Origin: an uncultured Collinsella sp.
GTDB taxonomy: Bacteria > Actinomycetota > Coriobacteriia > Coriobacteriales > Coriobacteriaceae
Assembly (NCBI GenBank): GCA_900548815.1
Contig: URLR01000077.1
Span: 1-8,150 of the forward strand
Length of the DNA stretch: 8,150 nt
Direction: 5' to 3'
Part shown: positions 1-6,164 of the stretch, piece after piece
Layout of the letters: each line of letters begins with the position of its first letter
How positions within the stretch are numbered: position 1 is the stretch's first letter
Translations under genes and position numbers: made by a program
Notes under the pieces: model-generated
Database searches by the model: none
The model's input: only the letters and a program-made list of their open reading frames with translations
Told to the model about the DNA's origin: nothing

Positions 1-48
1 CGAGATAGGAGTCCGTCTCGTGGGCTCGGAGATGTGTATAAGAGACAG
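1..48 (+). other. Illumina Nextera i7 adapter (sequencing artefact)
   Basis: Bases 15-48 are the Nextera read-2 transposase adapter, ending in the mosaic end AGATGTGTATAAGAGACAG. Bases 7-14 (AGGAGTCC) match the reverse complement of index N705, and bases 1-6 (CGAGAT) match the end of the P7 primer. This is library sequence left in the assembly. Any reading frame that starts here, such as one beginning MGSEMCIRDS, is not a real protein. The genuine DNA starts at 49. Confidence 0.98.
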
Positions 49-129
49 CTCAAGGCGCTCGCTCGCATTGAGAGTGGCCGCTTTGTTATGGAGCACGTGT
101 TTCCGCAAGCAATCGGCGGTGTTCGATGA
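49..129 (+). CDS. truB: TruB tRNA pseudouridine-55 synthase, C-terminal end only (partial)
   Basis: This is a reading frame with no start, entering from the left and ending at TGA 127-129. It encodes 26 residues, beginning LKALARIESGRF and ending in VFPQAIGGVR. TruB converts uridine 55 of tRNAs to pseudouridine. The call rests on two things: TruB proteins often end in a short PUA-like strand of the form 'ALARIE-GR-KP-VF', and truB is commonly the gene just before ribF. The stop overlaps the ribF start codon as ATGA, a sign of translational coupling. The catalytic domain lies outside the window, cut off by the adapter. The fragment is too short for certainty; it could be the tail of another gene in the same operon. 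Confidence 0.55.
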   Translation, partial: LKALARIESGRFVMEHVFPQAIGGVR

Positions 130-1133
130 TGCTTTCCGCTCGCGAGCTCGCGCGTATTTTTTTCGCGGGCGAGTCGGACGAGGCTCGCATCGTTACTGCC
201 GATACGTTTGATGAGTGCGAGCACTTGGGTGCCGCATCGATTGCCATCGGCGTGTTCGATGGCGTTCACCGTGGACACCAGGAACTTATCGAAGCGCTTG
301 TCCGTGATGCCCGTGCCCATGGCTGCAAGGCGGTCGTAGTTACCTTCGATCCCGACCCGGACGTCGTGGTGAGCCCTTCGCCCGCCCAAAAATTGATGAC
401 GACGGCCGACCGTCTGCATGCCCTGGCTCAAACCGGGGTCGATGCGGTGGTGGCCGTTCCCTTTACGCCTGAGGTTGCGGCGCTTGACCATGTTGATTTT
501 CTCTCGCTGGTGTCGCGTCTGGTCGACATTCGATCGATTCGCGTTGGCAGTGACTTTAGGCTGGGTCGTGGTGGTGCTTCTGGTGTTGCCGAGATGCGCG
601 CCTGGGGTTCCGAGCACGGCGTTGACGTGTATGGTCACGACCTGCTTTGCGAGGGCGGTGAGGCCATTTGCGCCACGCGCATTCGTCATGAGCTGGGACA
701 GGGCCATGTGGAGCTTGCTGCTGAGTTACTCGGCCGACCGTATATGGTGCGTGGCGGTGTTATTCGCGGCCGTCACGAGGGTTCTGGCATGGGCTTTCCC
801 ACGGCAAACCTACAAGTTCCCGGTGGTATTCAGGTGCCTGCTGATGGCGTGTATGAGGGTCTGGTGCTGGTCGATGACACCGTGTGGCCCGCTGCCGTAA
901 ACGTCGGACTGCCGCCGACGTATGCCGACGATGCAGCATCTGCGCATCTCGAGGCTAATTTAATTGGTTATGCGGGCGACCTGTACGGCGCTTCCGTTTC
1001 GCTGGCGTTTACGCGCTGGCTGCGTCCGTCGCGCGTGTTCGATTCGCTGGATGAGTTGATTGCGACCGTCGAGGGTAATATCGAGGACATTCGTCACAAC
1101 TTGGGTGAGCAGGGGGTGAGCATCCGTGATTAG
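126..1133 (+). CDS. ribF: Bifunctional riboflavin kinase / FAD synthetase
   Basis: This cytoplasmic enzyme phosphorylates riboflavin to FMN and adenylylates FMN to FAD. The 335 residues show both domains. The N-terminal nucleotidyltransferase has GVFDGVHRGH (about residues 42-51), which carries the HxGH motif, then VGSDFRLGRGG and the ATRIR segment corresponding to the family's (S/T)xxIR. The C-terminal flavokinase domain begins near residue 210 with GGVIRGRHEGSGMGFPTANL, followed by the DGVYEG and NVGLPPTY segments; a conserved Glu sits in AHLEANL. The length is slightly above the usual ~310, because about 36 residues precede the first motif. ATG at 126 or 129 is used because no better start lies further in; the Shine-Dalgarno is weak and the start overlaps the upstream stop, so coupling is likely. 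Its 3' end overlaps dnaG by 8 bases. Confidence 0.95.
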   Translation: MMLSARELARIFFAGESDEARIVTADTFDECEHLGAASIAIGVFDGVHRGHQELIEALVRDARAHGCKAVVVTFDPDPDVVVSPSPAQKLMTTADRLHALAQTGVDAVVAVPFTPEVAALDHVDFLSLVSRLVDIRSIRVGSDFRLGRGGASGVAEMRAWGSEHGVDVYGHDLLCEGGEAICATRIRHELGQGHVELAAELLGRPYMVRGGVIRGRHEGSGMGFPTANLQVPGGIQVPADGVYEGLVLVDDTVWPAAVNVGLPPTYADDAASAHLEANLIGYAGDLYGASVSLAFTRWLRPSRVFDSLDELIATVEGNIEDIRHNLGEQGVSIRD

Positions 1134-3234
1134 CGATGAGGAAAAAGACCAGGTACGCGCTGCGTCCGACCTAGTCGCCATCGTGCAGGAAACGGTTGAG
1201 CTCAAGCCTCGCGGCCATGAGTTTTGGGGCTGCTGCCCCTTTCATGGCGAAAAGACGCCGTCCTTCCACATTATTCCCGCCACGCAGGTGTGGCATTGCT
1301 TTGGCTGCGGCGAGGGTGGCGACGTCTTCACCTATATCATGAAGCGCGAGAACCTGAGCTTTCCCGAGTCAATCCGTTATTTGGCCGATCGTGCGGGTAT
1401 TGAGCTGCATGACACCGGAGATCGCCGCGAGCGCGGTACCAAGCGTGCCCGCATCTACGATCTGTGCGCCGAGACCGCCCAGTTCTACCACACCATGCTT
1501 ATGCGCGGTAAGGACGGCCGTCCGCGCGAGTACTTTGCCAGCCGCGGTATGGGTGGCGACGTCTGCCGCCGCTACTGCCTGGGCTTTGCACCGGGCCGTA
1601 ACGCGCTGGTGTCGCACCTGTCCCATGCGGGTTTTACCCCGCAGGAGATGATCGACGCCAACGTTGCCGTGAGCCGCGGGCGCGGGCAGCTTGCCGACCG
1701 CTTCTACGACCGCGTAATGTTCCCCATCTTTGACGAGCAGGGTCACAACATTGCCTTTGGCGGTCGCATCATGGGTGACGGCCAACCCAAGTATCTCAAC
1801 ACCGCCGAGACGAGTGTGTTCCATAAAAAGCGAAACCTCTACGGTTTTAATTGGGCCAAGGAGTTTATCGTCGCGCAGGATACCGCCATCGTGGTGGAGG
1901 GCTATACCGATTGCATCGCCTGCTGGGAGGCGGGGATTAAAAACGTTGTCGCCACGCTGGGCACCGCGCTCACGGAGCATCACGTCAAGACGCTCACTCG
2001 CTTTGCCAAGCGCATCGTGTACATGTTCGATGGTGACGCCGCCGGCCAAAAGGCCGCTCGCCGTGCGATTCAGTTTATCGAGCAGGATTCTATGGACCTG
2101 CGCTGCGTGGTGCTGCCCGACGGCAACGATCCCATGGAGTTCATCACGGCGCACGGCGGAGAGGAGCTGCAGAAACGCATTGACGCCGCCGAGCCCCTCA
2201 TGGACTTTGTGTACCGTTCGCTGCAGGAGTCGAGCGACATCACCACGCCGGGCGGTCGCGCCAAGGCGCTGGAGGACGCTCTCACGCTCATCTATCCGCT
2301 GCGCGATAGCTATATGATTGACACGTACTTTATCCAGATTGCCGATCTGTTGGGTTTGGATCTGGAGACGGTGCGAGCGAGTTCGGGTCGCGTGTTTCAC
2401 GACGTCGCCAAGCGCGAGGATGCGGAACGACGTCGTGAGCAGAACTATGAACGCCAGCGGGCGCAGGCTGAGCGATCTGGTAGCGCGGGCGGTCGGGCGT
2501 CGGGCTCTCGCGATGCCGGTCGCGGAGCTTGGGCATCGGGCGCGACGCCGCCGGTGTCCGCACCGGTCGAAGAAGAGCCGTACGACTACGTCCCGCTCGA
2601 TGCCTACGGTGCCGCGCCCGTGGAGGTCGTCGACAATCTTCCGCCGATTGACGTACCTGATGGTATGGGCGCTGCTCCTGTGGCTGATGGTTCGGGCGCA
2701 CCGGCTGCGGCAGCGCCGGTGATTCTTACCGATCTTGAGCGTAAGTCCTTGGCAGGGGAGCGCGAGCTGCTGACCATGCTCACGAGCTACCCCGACCTGT
2801 TCCGCACGTATGCCGACCGCATCTGCTCCATCGAGTGGGTTGACCCACGTCACGAGTCCATCGCATGGGCCGTTCTGGCAATGCCACCGGGAACCGATCC
2901 TGCAACCTGCATGGATGCGGCGCGCTCAGTGTGTCCCGATGCGGCAACGCTTGTGAGTGCCGGGCGCATCTCGGCGACGAGCAAGCACCCCACCGAGACG
3001 AACATCGTGTTTATGCTCGATACGCTCGAGCTCTACACCATCAAGCGCCGTATGCGTGCCGCACAGGCCAAGCTGCGCCAGGACCGTTCACTCGATGATG
3101 AGGCCCGTCGCGCGCTGACCGTTCAGGCCGCGCAGGATTCGCAGCGTCAACGCGAGCTGCAAAAGTCGATCGGCGGCGTGGCGGACCCGTTCCGTTTGAT
3201 CGGCCTGGAGGCCGCGGGCACCGAACAAGCCTAG
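1126..3234 (+). CDS. dnaG: DNA primase DnaG
   Basis: DnaG makes the RNA primers for lagging-strand replication and works with the DnaB helicase at the fork. The 702 residues show a CHC2 zinc-binding domain (Cys37, His40, Cys58, Cys61), then the RNA polymerase core. The TOPRIM fold shows VVEGYTD (about 256-262, catalytic Glu258) and MFDGDAAG (about 300-307, metal-binding Asp pair). A long linker rich in Ala, Gly, Pro, Arg and acidic residues (about 430-535) leads to the C-terminal helicase-binding domain (about 540-702). It is longer than the ~600-residue enterobacterial enzyme mainly because of this linker. It starts with GTG, 9 bases after AGGGGG at 1111-1116, and this start lies inside the end of ribF, so the two are probably co-transcribed. 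Confidence 0.97.
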   Translation: MISDEEKDQVRAASDLVAIVQETVELKPRGHEFWGCCPFHGEKTPSFHIIPATQVWHCFGCGEGGDVFTYIMKRENLSFPESIRYLADRAGIELHDTGDRRERGTKRARIYDLCAETAQFYHTMLMRGKDGRPREYFASRGMGGDVCRRYCLGFAPGRNALVSHLSHAGFTPQEMIDANVAVSRGRGQLADRFYDRVMFPIFDEQGHNIAFGGRIMGDGQPKYLNTAETSVFHKKRNLYGFNWAKEFIVAQDTAIVVEGYTDCIACWEAGIKNVVATLGTALTEHHVKTLTRFAKRIVYMFDGDAAGQKAARRAIQFIEQDSMDLRCVVLPDGNDPMEFITAHGGEELQKRIDAAEPLMDFVYRSLQESSDITTPGGRAKALEDALTLIYPLRDSYMIDTYFIQIADLLGLDLETVRASSGRVFHDVAKREDAERRREQNYERQRAQAERSGSAGGRASGSRDAGRGAWASGATPPVSAPVEEEPYDYVPLDAYGAAPVEVVDNLPPIDVPDGMGAAPVADGSGAPAAAAPVILTDLERKSLAGERELLTMLTSYPDLFRTYADRICSIEWVDPRHESIAWAVLAMPPGTDPATCMDAARSVCPDAATLVSAGRISATSKHPTETNIVFMLDTLELYTIKRRMRAAQAKLRQDRSLDDEARRALTVQAAQDSQRQRELQKSIGGVADPFRLIGLEAAGTEQA

Positions 3235-3344
3235 ATGTTGTGGTCAACCAGCGTATTCTCGCCTATATCCAGTCCTCTTTTTGGGTATAGACGTCAATGT
3301 GTGTGCTAAAGTATTGAGTCCTGTGGACTATGAAGGGAGAATCT
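3235..3344 (+). promoter_or_regulatory. dnaG-rpoD intergenic region, possible rpoD promoter
   Basis: The 110 bases between dnaG and rpoD contain no terminator, so readthrough from dnaG is possible. Weak sigma-70-like elements are present: TAAAGT at 3307-3312 could be a -10 but has no good -35 at 17 bases, and TGGTCA (3241-3246) with TATATC (3264-3269) is an alternative with a 17-base spacer. A 5-bp hairpin AGTCC-TGT-GGACT lies at 3317-3329, four bases before the rpoD Shine-Dalgarno. None of these is strong. An internal rpoD promoter is expected from other dnaG-rpoD operons but is not proven here. Confidence 0.3.
3333..3340 (+). promoter_or_regulatory. Shine-Dalgarno of rpoD (decides the start)
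   Basis: AAGGGAGA is a strong ribosome binding site 4-5 bases before GTG 3345. The in-frame ATG at 3330 lies upstream of this site and so cannot use it. The start is therefore placed at 3345. Confidence 0.8.
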
Positions 3345-4694
3345 GTGCCAAAAAAGACTGAGAGCACGGGTACTGGGCTGGAATCCTACGTTGCAAAGCT
3401 CATGGGCAACGGCTCAAACAGGACTTCGGTAACCGAGGACGAGATTCAGGTCGCCCTGAAGGATATCGATGTTTCTGACGAGCAGCTCACCGCGGTGTAT
3501 TCCGCGCTGCGCAACAGCGGCATCCAGATTATCTCCGCGAGCGGTAACGACGACGCCCCCATGGACGTCGACGATGACGATAACGATACCGATACCGACG
3601 ATTTCGATGACGACGACGAGCACGATTCCGGCTCGCTCGACGATCATGAGCTCAAGATGGCCCGCCAGGCCGACGCCGAGATGGGTTCTTCCAAGAGCAA
3701 GAAGAAGCGCACCGTGCGCACGTCCCGTTCGCGTTCGCGCGTGCGCGGCATCGACGCCTCCACGGTGATGCTGACCGGCGACCCGGTTCGTATGTACCTC
3801 AAGGAGATCGGTAAGGTCGACCTGCTGACCGCATCTGAAGAGGTCGATCTGGCCATGAAGATCGAGGCCGGTCTCGAGGCTACCGAGAAGCTCGAGGCTG
3901 CCGATGCAGGCGAGATTGAACTCACACGCTCCGAGATGCGTCGACTTACGCGTATTGAGAATGTTGGTCTTGAGGCCAAGCAGGCGCTCATCAGCGCAAA
4001 CCTGCGTCTGGTCGTCTCCATCGCCAAGCGCTATGTCGGCCGTGGCATGCTGTTCCTGGATCTGATCCAGGAGGGCAACCTCGGTCTGATCCGCGCCGTC
4101 GAGAAGTTCGACTACCAGAAGGGCTTTAAGTTCTCCACGTACGCCACGTGGTGGATCCGTCAGGCCATTACGCGCGCTATTGCCGACCAGGCCCGTACCA
4201 TCCGTATTCCCGTGCACATGGTCGAGACCATCAACAAGCTCGTCCGCGTGCAACGCCAGCTCCTCCAGGATCTGGGTCGCGACCCGACCCCTGAGGAGAT
4301 CGGTGCCGAGATGGACATGAGCGCCGACCGCGTCCGCGAGATCCAGAAGATTTCGCAGGAGCCTGTGTCGCTCGAGACCCCGATCGGTGAGGAAGAGGAT
4401 TCCCAGCTGGGCGACTTCATCGAGGACTCCCAGGCTATCGTTCCGCCCGATGCCGCCAGCTTCTCCATGCTGCAGGAGCAGCTCACCCAGGTGCTCGATT
4501 CGCTTGCCGATCGTGAGCGCAAGGTTATCGAGCTGCGCTTTGGTCTCGTTGACGGACATCCCCGCACGCTCGAGGAAGTCGGTCGCGAGTTTGGCGTCAC
4601 GCGCGAGCGTATCCGCCAGATCGAGTCCAAGACCCTGGCCAAGCTTCGCCACCCGAGCCGCAGCAGCAAGCTCAAGGACTATATCGAAAGCTAG
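3345..4694 (+). CDS. rpoD: Primary (housekeeping) RNA polymerase sigma factor
   Basis: This group-1 sigma factor (RpoD/SigA) directs RNA polymerase to -10/-35 promoters. The protein is 449 residues from GTG 3345. A region 1.1-like segment (about 12-64) is followed by an acidic tract (about 69-100, mostly Asp) and a basic Lys/Arg/Ser tract (about 117-134). Region 1.2 begins with DPVRMYLKEIG near 146. Region 2 begins near 218 (ANLRLVVSIAKRYVGRG) and includes DLIQEGNLGLIRAVEKFDY and FSTYATWWIRQAI, which read -10 DNA. Region 3 follows from VETINKL, with the linker finger near QLGDFIED. Region 4 ends the protein with TLEEVGREFGVTRERIRQIE (about 407-426), the -35 helix-turn-helix. An alternative ATG at 3330 would add five residues. 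The gene follows dnaG as in the macromolecular-synthesis operon and ends before its own terminator. Confidence 0.97.
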   Translation: MPKKTESTGTGLESYVAKLMGNGSNRTSVTEDEIQVALKDIDVSDEQLTAVYSALRNSGIQIISASGNDDAPMDVDDDDNDTDTDDFDDDDEHDSGSLDDHELKMARQADAEMGSSKSKKKRTVRTSRSRSRVRGIDASTVMLTGDPVRMYLKEIGKVDLLTASEEVDLAMKIEAGLEATEKLEAADAGEIELTRSEMRRLTRIENVGLEAKQALISANLRLVVSIAKRYVGRGMLFLDLIQEGNLGLIRAVEKFDYQKGFKFSTYATWWIRQAITRAIADQARTIRIPVHMVETINKLVRVQRQLLQDLGRDPTPEEIGAEMDMSADRVREIQKISQEPVSLETPIGEEEDSQLGDFIEDSQAIVPPDAASFSMLQEQLTQVLDSLADRERKVIELRFGLVDGHPRTLEEVGREFGVTRERIRQIESKTLAKLRHPSRSSKLKDYIES

Positions 4695-4702
4695 TCAAGC
4701 AA

Positions 4703-4740
4703 GAGGCGCCCTCAAGCACATTCGCTTGGGGGCGCTTTCA
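4703..4740 (+). terminator. Rho-independent terminator after rpoD
   Basis: A 12-bp stem pairs GCGCCCTCAAGC (4706-4717) with GCTTGGGGGCGC (4724-4735) around the loop ACATTC, with one T-G wobble. It begins 12 bases after the rpoD stop and is followed by a short TTT tract. The stem is strong and the U tract short. It lies just outside the insertion sequence, so the insertion did not break it. Confidence 0.85.
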
Positions 4741-4743
4741 TGT

Positions 4744-4753
4744 AGTCGTTGGG
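4744..4753. repeat. Left remnant of the palindrome split by the insertion sequence
   Basis: AGTCGTTGGG is the near reverse complement of CCCAATGACT at 6200-6209 on the far side of the element, differing at one base that would be a G-T wobble. Joined to 6165 onward it completes the outer part of a long inverted repeat. It is therefore read as the piece of target DNA left at the RE side of the insertion. Confidence 0.7.
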
Positions 4754-4782
4754 TGTTCCTATAGTTTTGTCAACCGTCGGGG

Positions 4783-5916
4783 CTACTCCCGGTAGGGCAC
4801 CCGGTCGCGCATCACGGCGTATATCGCCCTGAGCCGCTTCCTCGCGACGGCCTTGAGCGCCCGCCCGTGCCCCATGCCCCGCGCCCTGCAGGCCCGGTAG
4901 TACTCGCCGTAGCGCCCCGAGGACCTCACCAGGCTGTTGCACGAGAAGATCAGCAGGGACTTGAGCCTCGCGTCGCCGCGCCTAGACGCCCTGACCGACC
5001 TCACCGACGTGCCGGAGCTCCTCACCCTCGGGGCTATGCCGCAGTACGAGGCCAGGTGGTCGTGGTCCGGGAACCTCCCGATGTCGACCGACACCGCGAG
5101 CTGCGCCGCGGTCCTCGGGCCGATGCCGGGCACGGTGAGCAGGCACGCGTAGGTCTCGTCGCCCTCGAGCAGCGCCGCCGTCTCGGCCTCGAGGGCCCCG
5201 GCCTCGTCGAGGGCCTCCGATATCCGGGCGGCCAGGAACCTGACCTGCCTGTTCTCGGCCTCGACGAGCGCCGGCGGGGGCGCGGTGGAGGCGGCCGCGG
5301 CCTCCCCGGCGGCCTCGGCCCGCGGGCCCTCGGCCCCGGAGCGGGCGATCCCCCACGCCCCGCCGAACCCGGCGAGCAGCTCCAGCCACCGCCGGTCCGA
5401 CAGGTCGACCGCGGCCTCGAGGGCCGGGCAGGACTCGAGCAGCACCGCGCGCAGGCGGTTCTTGTCCCTGGTCGCGCAGGCGACGACGTGGTCGCGCTGC
5501 GACGAGAGGGCGCGGGCGGCCTCGAGGGCCTCGCCGCGGCCCGGGACCCCCGACAGGGAGTCCGGCACGCCCAGGGCGGTCCGCGCGATCACCGCGGCGT
5601 CGCGCTCGTCGGTCTTGGCCTCGCCGGCGAACAGGCCCGCGGCGCGGCTGGCGGCGAGGCCGGGCAGGTAGGCGACCCCGAGCCCCGCGGCGCGGGCCCG
5701 CCTCACGGCGAGGGACCCTATGTTGCGGAACTGGTCGACGACGACGAGCGTGCCGGCGGGCGCGGAGGCGAACAGCGCGTCGAGCTCGGCCTCCCTGTTG
5801 CGGACGGGGGCGCTGTCCAGCACCTCCCCGTCGCGGTCGATCAGGCAGGCCCAGTGCGATGACTTGCCGACGTCCAGGCCGAGCACGGCCGCGGGTCTGG
5901 TGGATGGCGCTTTCAC
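4783..5916 (-). CDS. IS110-family DEDD transposase (bridge-RNA-type recombinase)
   Basis: This recombinase moves its element by strand exchange at short core sequences, guided in characterised members by an RNA from the element. The 377 residues start at GTG 5914-5916, chosen for the site GGAAGGAT at 5923-5930; an upstream GTG at 5968-5970 would add 18 residues and run into the RNA. The N-terminal RuvC-like domain has Asp15 (GLDVGKSSHW), Asp61 (VVVDQFRNIG), and Asp103 and Asp106 (EAKTDERDA), spaced like the DEDD tetrad. A helical linker includes an Ala-rich stretch (about 196-215). The C-terminal Transposase_20 domain has TVPGIGPRTAAQL (261-273) and YCGIAPRVRSSGTS (291-304), which holds the candidate nucleophilic serine. 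No frameshift or stop is seen, so it is probably active. The second acidic residue is Asp, not the Glu of many members; I recall the same in other actinobacterial copies. Confidence 0.93.
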   Translation of the reverse strand: MKAPSTRPAAVLGLDVGKSSHWACLIDRDGEVLDSAPVRNREAELDALFASAPAGTLVVVDQFRNIGSLAVRRARAAGLGVAYLPGLAASRAAGLFAGEAKTDERDAAVIARTALGVPDSLSGVPGRGEALEAARALSSQRDHVVACATRDKNRLRAVLLESCPALEAAVDLSDRRWLELLAGFGGAWGIARSGAEGPRAEAAGEAAAASTAPPPALVEAENRQVRFLAARISEALDEAGALEAETAALLEGDETYACLLTVPGIGPRTAAQLAVSVDIGRFPDHDHLASYCGIAPRVRSSGTSVRSVRASRRGDARLKSLLIFSCNSLVRSSGRYGEYYRACRARGMGHGRALKAVARKRLRAIYAVMRDRVPYRE

Positions 5917-5922
5917 GGTGGT

Positions 5923-5930
5923 ATCCTTCC
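5923..5930 (-). promoter_or_regulatory. Shine-Dalgarno of the transposase gene
   Basis: On the minus strand GGAAGGAT ends 6 bases before GTG 5914-5916. This favours the short 377-residue product and leaves the upstream bases free for the predicted bridge RNA. Confidence 0.7.
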
Positions 5931-5954
5931 GGTAGTCGTTCGACCGGATGGCCT

Positions 5955-6150
5955 CCCCCTCGGCACTCACATTACCAGCCGCGGCACCTGCCCGGCACTT
6001 TCCTATCAGCCGTCGGGGGCGGCGCGCCCCGCGCCGGCAGCACCCAACGGGCCCTCTCGGGGCAGGGACGTTCGGCCGTGCGCGGGCGCCCGGTTGGCGG
6101 CCCGTTCTGGGCGCGCCTCAATCGTAGCCCGAGACGGTCCCGGGCTGACA
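5955..6150 (-). ncRNA. Candidate bridge RNA of the IS110 element
   Basis: Read on the minus strand, this region forms two hairpins with internal loops, in the order known for IS110-group bridge RNAs. Target loop: stem CGGC/GCCG (6075-6078 with 6035-6038), guide GAACGTCCC (6073-6065), inner hairpin GCCC/GGGC (6060-6063 with 6051-6054), guide CGTTGGG (6049-6043). The first guide equals the DNA before LE (8 bases, 6172-6165); the second is complementary to the DNA after RE (7 bases, 4753-4747). Donor loop: stem CGGC/GCCG (6009-6012 with 5961-5964), guide ATAGGAA (6006-6000), inner hairpin (5996-5978), guide GTAATG (5975-5970). These match the RE end (4762-4756) and pair with the LE end plus one core base (6165-6160). 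A 5' hairpin lies at 6126-6146. The transcript ends are estimates and the folding was done by eye. Confidence 0.75.
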
Positions 6151-6151
6151 A
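6121..6151 (-). promoter_or_regulatory. Possible promoter inside the LE for the bridge RNA
   Basis: On the minus strand TTGTCA (6151-6146) and TACGAT (6126-6121) resemble -35 and -10 boxes, but the 19-base spacer is long and holds a hairpin (6126-6131 with 6141-6146). Transcription from here would begin upstream of the target loop. A junction promoter formed in the circular element is a rival explanation (see findings). Confidence 0.3.
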
Positions 6152-6164
6152 TTTCGACTGTAAT

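Larger units (their letters stand above)
4754..6164 (-). mobile_element. IS110-family insertion sequence (IS110 group), complete
   Basis: A 1411-bp element holds one DEDD transposase gene on the minus strand, a short non-coding RE (29 bases, 4754-4782) and a long non-coding LE (about 250 bases, 5917-6164). A long upstream LE is the layout of the IS110 group, as opposed to IS1111. The ends are supported three ways: a GG dinucleotide occurs on both outer sides (4752-4753 and 6165-6166); the hexamer TTGTCA/TGACAA lies exactly 13 bases inside each end (4767-4772 and 6146-6151); and the flanks rejoin into a palindrome. There are no perfect terminal inverted repeats, which is normal for the family. 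The interior is clearly more GC-rich than the neighbouring genes, suggesting acquisition from a higher-GC host. Boundaries may be off by one or two bases in the G run. Confidence 0.88.

Noticed and set aside
20..211. Open frame starting MGSEMCIRDS at the left end
   Set aside because: Its start is in the Nextera adapter, and the remainder is an off-frame reading of truB and ribF.
1369..2853. Long open frame (494 codons) on the minus strand opposite dnaG
   Set aside because: dnaG shows all primase motifs on the plus strand; the antisense frame has no recognisable domain or ribosome binding site.
3317..3329. Hairpin before the rpoD start as a riboswitch or RNA thermometer
   Set aside because: It is only five base pairs and does not cover the Shine-Dalgarno or the start codon.
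3414..4652. Long open frame (412 codons) on the minus strand opposite rpoD
   Set aside because: It is antisense to a strongly conserved sigma factor and has a codon-mirror composition; its hydrophobic stretch is the complement of the Asp tract.
4867..5862. Long open frame (331 codons) on the plus strand opposite the transposase
   Set aside because: It is a shadow of the GC-rich transposase gene. Its product is low-complexity in Arg, Gly, Pro and Ala with no domain, and the minus-strand protein has clear catalytic motifs.
6020..6036. 7-bp GC hairpin (CGGCGCG/CGCGCCG) as an independent terminator
   Set aside because: It has no T tract, lies between the two guide loops of the predicted bridge RNA, and overlaps the basal stem of the target loop by two bases, so it is more likely part of that RNA's folding.
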